DNA from: an uncultured Pirellula sp. | GTDB lineage: Bacteria > Planctomycetota > Planctomycetia > Pirellulales > Pirellulaceae | Direction of reading: 5' to 3' | DNA: 9,188 nt | NCBI GenBank assembly: GCA_903837255.1 | Contig: CAILTZ010000405.1 | Span: 1 to 9,188, forward strand | Part shown: positions 1 to 6,900 of the stretch, piece after piece | Position numbering within the stretch: position 1 is the stretch's first letter | Layout of the letters: each line of letters begins with the position of its first letter | The notes under the pieces: model-generated | What the model was told of the DNA's origin: nothing | Database searches by the model: none | What the model saw: only the letters and a program-made list of their open reading frames with translations | Program-made: the position numbers and the translations under genes

Positions 1-45
1 AACTCGAAAATGCTGGCCAATAATCCTTGCAACCCCAGAAATCCA

Positions 46-67
46 CTCTAATACACCTCTAATACAT
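46..67. repeat. 11-bp direct repeat, two copies
   Basis: CTCTAATACAC (46-56) is followed directly by CTCTAATACAT (57-67), a 10 of 11 match. The copies are head to tail without a gap. This may be a slippage product or a two-site binding element; nothing else identifies it. Confidence 0.6.
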
Positions 68-74
68 CTTCGCG

Positions 75-92
75 AGTTTTGCTAGCAAAACT
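75..92. promoter_or_regulatory. Perfect 18-bp palindrome, possible operator or stem-loop
   Basis: AGTTTTGCTAGCAAAACT reads identically on both strands with no central spacer. It lies 107 bp before the glycosyltransferase start codon. The symmetry fits a dimeric DNA-binding protein. As RNA it would form a stem with a small loop made from the central bases, but no T tract follows, so a standard intrinsic terminator is less likely. A second short hairpin (96-109) follows immediately. The palindrome is seen directly; any regulatory role is inference. Confidence 0.45.
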
Positions 93-198
93 TTGTGCGG
101 CACTCCGCAGGACAGAAAACCCGTGTCTTGCGAAATCTGGGTAGGACAGGCAAAGCCGGACTTGCAACGCGACTTGGCAATTCGGTAAAACCTCACCT

Positions 199-1590
199 AT
201 GACTCAACCCGCGATCACTATCGATGCCTCTCACACCTACGGCTCAGGAAAAAATACCGGCATCGAACGGGTCGTTCGCAACCTGTGCCGCGAACTTCCT
301 GACGCCCTGGCCCAACGCGGCTTGCAACCTCCAAAAATCGCCACCCACTTCCAAGGCCACCTCCTGCAGATCGACTCGGACCTGCTCCAACGCTTAGAAC
401 TCCTAGCCAATTGGGAAAAGAATGCCGCTGAGTTTGTCCCCAAATGGCTCCAAACCGTCCCCAATTGGATCGCTCGCGCATCGGGTTCAGCGAAAATTCG
501 CAAATGGTTGGAGCCCAGCCCAAGCCACCTTGGGATCTACAAAATCCCTCATCACTTGACCCGATGGAACTCCCTCTCACGCAGCACCCGACAGGGTAAC
601 TCCATCTCCCCTGCCCCAAACCAAATACTCATCCTTCCCGACGCTTACTGGACCCGAAGAGATATCTGGAAAACTGTCCAAACCCACCGAAATGCTGGAT
701 CCCTGATCGCAACGGTCGTCTATGACCTGATCCCGCTGACCTATCCGCAGTACGTCGGCAAAAAACGCAGCGAAAAGTTTCAATCCTACCTCGACCAAGT
801 CATCCGACACTCCGATACGATCGTCGCTATCTCCAAAACGGTACGCGACGAAGTCCAAGCCTACATCGAAAAACAAACAAACCGATCCGAGCTGTGCCAA
901 GACGTCCGGTCGTTTGTGCTAGGTGCCGAACTGACAATCCCTAAATCAGGCTCCCTCCAAACTCATACGGTTCGACCACTTGTAGGATCTCTTTTCGAAA
1001 CCTCTAACAAACATTCTCCGTATTTGATGGTGGCTAGCTTTGATCCGCGCAAGAATCATGAGCAAGCCCTCGATGCATTTGATGTGCTCTGGAGGTCGAA
1101 CCCGGACCTGCAATTGTGCTTTGCCGGCCGCAGCGGCTCGCTGTGCGGTGATCTCATGAAACGCATCCAAAATCACCCAAAACTCAATCGAGGCCTGTGG
1201 GTCTTTCATGACCTCTCCGACATCGAACTGCATTATGCTTACCAGCACTGCTCAGGTGTCTTGCTCCCGTCGATCGTCGAAGGCTTTGGGCTCCCAATCG
1301 TCGAATCCCTTTGGCATGGACGCAAAACCTTTGCCTCCGACACCCCGATCCATCGCGAGGTGGGTGGCAAACATTGCGAATACTTTCAGTTGCATGATGC
1401 TCAAGCCCTGGCCATTGCGATCCAAGCTTGGGAGTCGACTCAAGACACCGCGACACCTCATTCGGCTACAAAAAGCTCGCCCCAAAGATTCATGCCGATA
1501 ACTTGGCGCCAAAGCGCCTCGCAACTGCTCGATGCCGTTTTGGACACCTACAACGCACGCTTGGCATCCCCAACTAGGCGCGCCGCATAA
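199..1590 (+). CDS. Glycosyltransferase, GT4-like (GT-B fold) family
   Basis: This 463-residue cytoplasmic enzyme is predicted to transfer a sugar from a nucleotide-sugar donor to a glycan, probably in surface polysaccharide or O-antigen synthesis. The N-terminal half carries the acceptor-side lobe, with TGIERVVRNL (residues 20-29) resembling the glycine-containing loop near the start of GT4 enzymes, and VVYDLIPLTYPQY (173-185), a motif common in mannosyltransferase-like GT4 proteins. The C-terminal donor lobe has DPRKNHEQALDAF (282-294) and the E-x7-E signature EGFGLPIVE, with E361 and E369, followed by a TPIHREVGG segment. No signal peptide or membrane segment is evident. The length is normal to slightly long for the family, with a variable insert around residues 60-140. 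No clear Shine-Dalgarno sequence precedes the ATG; the start is chosen because TGIERV lies close behind it. The specific sugar and acceptor cannot be read from sequence. The gene ends 8 bp from the convergent nfo gene. Confidence 0.88.
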   Translation: MTQPAITIDASHTYGSGKNTGIERVVRNLCRELPDALAQRGLQPPKIATHFQGHLLQIDSDLLQRLELLANWEKNAAEFVPKWLQTVPNWIARASGSAKIRKWLEPSPSHLGIYKIPHHLTRWNSLSRSTRQGNSISPAPNQILILPDAYWTRRDIWKTVQTHRNAGSLIATVVYDLIPLTYPQYVGKKRSEKFQSYLDQVIRHSDTIVAISKTVRDEVQAYIEKQTNRSELCQDVRSFVLGAELTIPKSGSLQTHTVRPLVGSLFETSNKHSPYLMVASFDPRKNHEQALDAFDVLWRSNPDLQLCFAGRSGSLCGDLMKRIQNHPKLNRGLWVFHDLSDIELHYAYQHCSGVLLPSIVEGFGLPIVESLWHGRKTFASDTPIHREVGGKHCEYFQLHDAQALAIAIQAWESTQDTATPHSATKSSPQRFMPITWRQSASQLLDAVLDTYNARLASPTRRAA

Positions 1591-1598
1591 CGTGTCGA

Positions 1599-2456
1599 CT
1601 AGCTTGCAAGCTCCCGTAACACTTGCAAGTTCACTGCATCCCATTCCTGCCCGCTCTCGTCTTGACCTTTCTCGGTCTCTAAATACATCGGCCACTTCTT
1701 CAATACCCGATGCTTTAGCACCCTTGCAAAGCCCTCGCGACCGATGGTCCCGAGCCCAATATGCTCGTGACGATCGACTCGCGATCCACAACCCTTCTTG
1801 CTGTCGTTCAAATGCAAAGCTCGGATCGCATCGAGAACGCCGTGTTTCTTGGCGTCCTTTTCCCAAGCCTTAAAACCACTCTCGCTTGCAAAGTCATACC
1901 CCGCCGCGTGCGCATGACAAGTATCCAAACAAACCCCGACGCGCATCGACTCGCCGGTCCGCTCGAGCATCCAACCGAGCTGCTCCATGCTCCATCCCAA
2001 ACAGGAACCTTGGCCTGCTGTGTTCTCGAGCAACAGCCAACAGTCCTTCGCATCGACTTGCTCGGCCGCCCTGGCGACTCCTTGGACGATCCTCTCCAAG
2101 CCCGCTTGCTCGTCGGATTCAACAAATGCTCCGGGATGAACCACCACGCCATCGAGCCCTAAAAGCGCTGCTCGCTGCCACTCGACGACCATCGACTCGA
2201 TGCTCTTGGCCCACAATTCGTCCTTGGGCGAGGCCAGGTTGATCAGATACGATGCATGCGACAATGGGTTGCCAACCCCGGTCTCCTTGAGCGACTTTGC
2301 AAACTGCGCGACCTCGCCGTCGCTGATCTCTTTGGCGTTCCATTGGTTGTTGTTCTTGGTAAAGAGCTGCACGACATCCATGTCAAGCTCTGCGGCAGCA
2401 TCGACGGCCTTGTAATATCCACCGGCGATGCTCATGTGGGCACCGAGTTTAACCAT
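1599..2456 (-). CDS. nfo: Deoxyribonuclease IV (endonuclease IV, AP endonuclease)
   Basis: This 285-residue enzyme cleaves the DNA backbone 5' of abasic sites and removes blocked 3' ends during base-excision repair. It has the TIM-barrel family's normal length and opens with the typical KLGAHMSIAGG (3-13). All nine expected metal ligands are present in the three-zinc pattern known from E. coli Nfo: H67 (in SHASYLINLASP), H107 (VHPGA), E144 (LLENTAGQG), D178 and H181 (CLDTCHAHAAGYD), H215 (LHLNDSKKG), D228 and H230 (DRHEHIGLG) and E260 (LETEKG). It should therefore be active. The ATG at 2456 gives the canonical N-terminus; no strong ribosome binding site is visible. It lies 37 bp downstream of the DUF1552 gene on the same strand and may be co-transcribed with it, although no functional link is known. 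Its stop codon sits inside a 12-bp palindrome, 8 bp from the convergent glycosyltransferase stop. Confidence 0.97.
   Translation of the reverse strand: MVKLGAHMSIAGGYYKAVDAAAELDMDVVQLFTKNNNQWNAKEISDGEVAQFAKSLKETGVGNPLSHASYLINLASPKDELWAKSIESMVVEWQRAALLGLDGVVVHPGAFVESDEQAGLERIVQGVARAAEQVDAKDCWLLLENTAGQGSCLGWSMEQLGWMLERTGESMRVGVCLDTCHAHAAGYDFASESGFKAWEKDAKKHGVLDAIRALHLNDSKKGCGSRVDRHEHIGLGTIGREGFARVLKHRVLKKWPMYLETEKGQDESGQEWDAVNLQVLRELAS
1601..1612. repeat. 12-bp palindrome at the convergent gene ends
   Basis: AGCTTGCAAGCT is a perfect palindrome overlapping the last base of the nfo stop codon and its final codons. A related word, ACTTGCAAGT (1621-1630), is itself a 10-bp palindrome and lies just inside nfo. 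Neither is followed by a T tract on either strand, so they are not standard terminators. They are part of the set of CTTGCAA words in this window. Confidence 0.4.
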
Positions 2457-2493
2457 CGAATTGGCTTTCTAGTTGGCTTGCAAACGACACAGA

Positions 2494-3828
2494 TCAGACT
2501 TCGGGAAGAGCCGACTTGGCGTCGCCAAAACTCGATCGCTCGATCCCCATCTTTTGCATCATGGACAAATACAGCCGGCACATTTGTCGCTCAGAGTTTT
2601 GGCGGTAATCGAGGACCTTGCCAGTGCTGATCTTACCACCACCCTTGCCGACCATGACCACCGGCAACTGCGTCGCGTCATGGCTGCCGGTCATCATGCT
2701 CGAACATAGCATGATCATCGAGTTGTCCAGCGCCGTGCGCTCCCCTTCCTGGATCTGACTCAGTCGCCGAGCGATATAAGCCATCTGCTGGGTGAAGAAC
2801 TGATTGACCTTCAACCAATCCTCAGTGTCGGAGTGGGAAAGCAAGTGGTGGATCATGTAATCGACCCCCAAGTGCGGGAATCGAAGCGATGAGTGGTCGT
2901 TGTTGAGCTTGAGCGTTGTGATCCGAGTTGTGTCGGTCTGGAATCCCAAGACCAGGATGTCGCACATGAGCCGCATGTGCTCGGAAATGTCTTGTGGGAT
3001 CCCATCGGCGGGTCGGTCGATGTTGGGCTTCTCAAGCGTCGGCTTCCAGCCTTGCAACTCCCCTCGCTTGCCAGCGTTGGCGATCCGCTGCTCGACATCG
3101 CGGACCGAATCGAGGTACTCATCGAACTTTTGCCGGTCGCTGCTGCTGATCTGTCGGCGGATGTCGCCGGCATGCTCGAGGACCGAATCCAATACGCTCT
3201 GATCTCCGCGATGGTTCTCGTCCTTGAAGAGTCGGTCAAAGGCAAGTGCAGGATAGAGCTCCAGCGGAGTGGGGGTCGTAGGACTCGACCAAGAGATGTG
3301 TGAGCTGTAGATCATCGAATAGTTTTTGTGGACCGATGGGTTGGACTTCTCACAACCCAACACCAAGCTCGGAACCTTGGTCTCTCGCCCAATGGTCTGT
3401 GCCAGAAACTGATCGATGCTCGTGCCGGATCGGATCTCTCCACCAGCACTCAGCGGAGCCCCCGACAAAAGGTTTCCTGTCTGGGAGCTATGGATATTCC
3501 CCTTGAGCGCCTCGGAGTTGTAGAGCCCCTTGATAAAGAGGGTCGAGTCGCTGAAGTCCTGAAGCGGTGCGAGCACTCGCCCTAGCTCGAGCTTGCCCTC
3601 GTCTTCCTTAGCCCACCACTCGCCACCGTGGAACCCGTTCCCGGCAAAAAGAATCGCGAGCCTCACGGGAGCTTCGGGGGTTTTCGCCGAACCTGTTTCG
3701 CTGCCCCAAACGTGGAGCGATTCCATCCAAGGCAGAGCCATGGTGACCCCCACGCCTCGAATCCAAGCTCGCCGAGAAAGGGCTGCCGGGTCGCGTCGAT
3801 GTGCATCGTAGTTTGCCATGGGATTCAT
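2494..3828 (-). CDS. DUF1552 (HXXSHH family) protein with twin-arginine signal
   Basis: This 444-residue protein belongs to the DUF1552 family, common in planctomycetes and related bacteria and usually encoded beside DUF1592-type cytochrome proteins; its biochemical role is unknown. The N-terminus has a twin-arginine export signal, SRRAWIRGVGVTMALPW (18-34), so export as a folded protein by the Tat pathway is likely. Family landmarks follow: APVRLAILFAGNGFH (53-67), LFIKGLYN (97-104), the G-rich SAGGEIRSGTSIDQ segment (127-140), LRFPHLGVDYMIHHLLSHS (315-333), ALDNSMIMLCSSM (366-378) and LPVVMVGKGGGK (388-399). The family signature HxxSHH appears here as HLLSHS (328-333), with Ser in place of the last His, and the usual His-rich stretch after the GSGM-like segment is reduced to GSHDATQLP. 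AGG precedes the chosen ATG by 7 bases; an in-frame ATG three codons later is a possible alternative. It lies 95 bp downstream of the giant PSD gene and 37 bp upstream of nfo. Confidence 0.9.
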   Translation of the reverse strand: MNPMANYDAHRRDPAALSRRAWIRGVGVTMALPWMESLHVWGSETGSAKTPEAPVRLAILFAGNGFHGGEWWAKEDEGKLELGRVLAPLQDFSDSTLFIKGLYNSEALKGNIHSSQTGNLLSGAPLSAGGEIRSGTSIDQFLAQTIGRETKVPSLVLGCEKSNPSVHKNYSMIYSSHISWSSPTTPTPLELYPALAFDRLFKDENHRGDQSVLDSVLEHAGDIRRQISSSDRQKFDEYLDSVRDVEQRIANAGKRGELQGWKPTLEKPNIDRPADGIPQDISEHMRLMCDILVLGFQTDTTRITTLKLNNDHSSLRFPHLGVDYMIHHLLSHSDTEDWLKVNQFFTQQMAYIARRLSQIQEGERTALDNSMIMLCSSMMTGSHDATQLPVVMVGKGGGKISTGKVLDYRQNSERQMCRLYLSMMQKMGIERSSFGDAKSALPEV

Positions 3829-3923
3829 GATGGAACCTGCTTTGGAACTTGTATCAACCGAGAGATCAGCCGAGGGATCAACCAGATCCTTCGATCGGAT
3901 CTTTCTATAGTCTAACTTTGAAT
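3829..3923 (-). other. Spacer between the PSD/cytochrome and DUF1552 genes
   Basis: This 95-bp spacer holds the 12-bp repeat block (3853-3888) and an adjoining hairpin, AGATCC at 3884-3889 pairing with GGATCT at 3897-3902 around a 7-base loop. On the minus strand TATAGA (3909 to 3904) resembles a -10 box, but no matching -35 is seen 17 bp upstream. The spacer could hold a weak internal promoter, an mRNA processing or stabilising hairpin, or neither. No T tract follows the hairpin on the minus strand, so read-through from the upstream gene is expected. Confidence 0.4.
3853..3888. repeat. Degenerate 12-bp tandem repeat, three units
   Basis: Units are ATCAACCGAGAG (3853-3864), ATCAGCCGAGGG (3865-3876) and ATCAACCAGATC (3877-3888). 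The first two differ at two positions; the third has diverged at its end, where it merges into a 6-bp stem. It lies entirely between two minus-strand genes, upstream of the DUF1552 start codon. Confidence 0.6.
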
Positions 3924-6900
3924 CTATTGCTGCAACGCGTCATCTTGGAAATCTTTTCCTCGAATCTGCCGGAACGGTTTGCTCAGGACGATCTGGCAGA
4001 GAGTCTCGTAGACGCTATAGCCACTAGCTTTTTGCTTATCGAGAAGATCCTTGAGGATCGGCTCATCGGACAACTGCACCGAGCGTCCCAGGGCATAACC
4101 CAAAAGCTTGCGATTGAACTGACGGACAAACTCCTCATTGCGATGCTCCTCGAGATAAGCTCGCAAGTCGTCGAAGCTCTGAATTTTTTCACCTGTCGGG
4201 AGCTGGGTCGAGGAATCGATGAGGTTGCCGGCAGCGTCGCGAACTCGGTATCTGCCGATCGCATCATAGTTTTCCAAGGCATAACCATAAGGGTCGATGC
4301 GCTGATGGCATTTCGAACAAGCAGGATCGCTGCTGTGGAGCTCGGTCAACTGACGTTCGGTAAATCCTTGCGGAGGGAGCTCCGCTAGGACCGGAACGTT
4401 CTTGGGTGGCTTGGGCAGCTTCTCCCCGAGGACGACTTCGCACAACCAGTTTCCTCGCAGGATCGGACTGGTGCGAGACGCACCGGATTGCTTAGCCAGC
4501 GTCGCACCGAGTGTCAGGATTCCGCCACGGCCATATTTGCGAACCCCATCGATTTTTCGCCACGGTTCCAAAGCGTCAGCTGGTCCGACATCGGGTATGC
4601 CATAGTAACTAGCCAACCTGCCGTTTAGGAACGTGTAGTCCCCTGAGAGCAGGTCCAAGACGCTGCGGTCGTTGGCAAGCGCATCGGTAAAGAGCAGGAT
4701 CGCCTCGCGATACAGATCGCCTCGGATCTGTGCGAACTCAGGAAAATGGCTCTCGCTTTTCTCGTCGAGCATATCGAGGTCTCGGATATGGAGCCACATG
4801 GTTCCGAACTCGACGGCCATCCGCTGGGCTCTTGGGTCCTGCAACATACGCCGTACCTGCATGCGCAGAGTTTGCGGCTCCGAAAGCTTATTGGATCTGG
4901 CAAGCTCCATGAGCGTATCGTCGGGCATCGATGCCCACAGGAAATAGCTTAGGCGATTGGCTAGCTCCAAGTCCGAAACATCGGTCGGCTTGTCGGTCCC
5001 CTCATGAGGCCGCTCGACGCGGTAGAGAAACTCGGGTGAGACCAAAACCCTGGCAACTAGCAGGCGGATCGCATCCTCGTGGGATGTATCACTGTTGCGA
5101 AGATTCTTGTAGAGACCAACGAGCGTTTGACGCAGTTCTTGGCCAAGCGGCTGACGGAAGGCCCGCTGGGCTAGCTCCAAGACAGACTCGAGCTGCTTGT
5201 CTTGGGCATCGAGCATGCTCTGGCGAAACTCGGCTGCCTTGCGCTGGATCGGTTCTCGCAAGGGCTCAAAGGCGCTCGGGTCGGCGTCCTGGGTAGCAAA
5301 CTGCCATAGCTGTTCATAAGCATCGACGGACTTCAAGGCGTCTTGGCTGACGAAATGGAGCTGAGCCCAGAGCCTCTCGAGTGTTTTTGTCTGCTGCTCA
5401 TCGAGCATCAGATTCCTGAGCATGTCGTCCTCTCGAAAAAAGAGCGTCAGCGTGACGACCTCGTCGACCGGAACAATCTTGGTGTAACACAAAGCGATTG
5501 GGAAAATCGCCCGGAAGCGGTCAAAGGATTCCTGCGTGCGTGTTTGGGCCTCGCCGCTGGGCGAGACCAACACGGGCGAGGAGACGAGCAACTGACGCGA
5601 GACATTCGTCCAATTCGGATCCTTGGACACCACGTCGGTCTTGGGGATCGGTGCAGAGCCTTGTTCTGGCTTGCGGTCGCTCAAGGCGACTTGGACACTG
5701 CCGTTTTTCCCGGCCAAAGGATGTAGTGAAACCGAAGCGACCAACTCGGCACCCGCGGCAATGCTAGCCGGGAGCCGAATCGCAAGAACCTCTGGGGCTT
5801 GGACCAAGGCCTCATTGTCAGCGAGCTTGCTTTCTCCGACATTCTTGGCGAACATCGATGCACTCCATCCGTAAGCCAAGGACTGCGATGGGGCATCATC
5901 CGCATTGGAATTGACATTTGGATTCGCATCGGTGGCTGGCTGTGCATTCGATTCGATGGCCGAGAGAAACAGCGGGCCGGACGCGGACAAAAGCCGCCGC
6001 ACGAGAATCGCATCGGGCTCATCGGATGCCACCCCTGTGGGTTCGAGCAGCCGATTTTGAAGACTTGCAATGAGATCCCTGCGCACCGAAGCTTGTGGTT
6101 CGTTGAACCATTTGGCCAAAAGACTCTCAGGAGGAATCAATCCGCTTTGGTTGGAAAGCTTGCTACCCAAAGCCGGCTCGGTGAAGAACTCCCAGACTCC
6201 CGGACGGCCCTTGGAGTCTGCATGCGGGTTGCCTGCAAGGATGTTCGGATGCAGGTCCTGAGAAAGGTTCCAAGTCTCTTCGGGAGAGTCCGCTGTCTGA
6301 ACAGCAGTGATGGTAAGGTCGATGGTCGTCAGATCGCACGAGTGATTCGAGTCGCGGGGTTCTATCACCAGCACGATCTGGTCGTTGGGTCGGACGCGAA
6401 GTGATTTGTGAGGCCCGATCGGGACATCTTTGGCCCCGGCCGAGAAACCCGACGAGAGGACTTGGTGGAGCGAACCTCGACGGAGTTCCAATCGCCAAGC
6501 GATTCCGTTGCCGCACTCGGTGTGCGCGTGCCTGACGAGAGCTTGACAATCGATCCTCTGAGCCGCTGGGGCTATCCATGAGGTGCAGATCGATCGCGAA
6601 GGAGATGGATGGACCGCAATGCTCTTGGGTGGCATGTTGCCGGGGATCCGGACATGTTGGTCCGAAGAGTTTGCGACAATGCTCAAGGCTTCTTCGGCGA
6701 CCCAACCGGTGACGAACTCATAGCCGGACATGCTGTCTGACTTGTTGACCAACCGCCTGCGATCTGGGTTGGCAGTATTCGATGGGTTGGCCGTCGATGG
6801 GTTGGTATAATCCGAGAGTCCCAGCGTGCGAGCCCAAGCCTTCATCAAAGCCGGTGGAGTCTGGCTCTGGGCGGCCAGCTCATCGAGCGAGCGGCCTTGG

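Larger units (their letters stand above)
1..198. other. Non-coding leader upstream of the glycosyltransferase gene
   Basis: No convincing coding region is visible here on either strand. The stretch contains an imperfect 11-bp direct repeat (46-67), a perfect 18-bp palindrome (75-92), a small hairpin with stem TGCGG/CCGCA and a four-base loop (96-109), and two copies of CTTGCAA (26-32 and 161-167). Any gene further left must end before position 1. I see no confident sigma-70 promoter: TTGCAA at 162-167 lies 17 bp before GTAAAA at 185-190, which is a poor -10 match. The region probably holds the promoter of the gene at 199 and possibly the terminator of a gene outside the window. Confidence 0.5.

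Noticed and set aside
1252..1866. Minus-strand open frame of 204 codons overlapping the ends of the glycosyltransferase and nfo
   Set aside because: It overlaps two well-supported genes and its product has no recognisable motif; it is a shadow frame.
3884..3902. Rho-independent terminator between the PSD and DUF1552 genes
   Set aside because: The AGATCC/GGATCT stem is only 6 bp and no T tract follows it on the minus strand, the direction of transcription.
3849..4388. Plus-strand open frame of 179 codons across the PSD/DUF1552 spacer
   Set aside because: It is antisense to the conserved C-terminal DUF1588/DUF1585 part of the giant protein, and its product resembles nothing known.
6163..6705. 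Minus-strand 180-codon open frame suggesting a frameshift or split in the giant gene
   Set aside because: The main frame is open across the whole region and its conserved modules on both sides are in the same frame, so no frameshift is needed.
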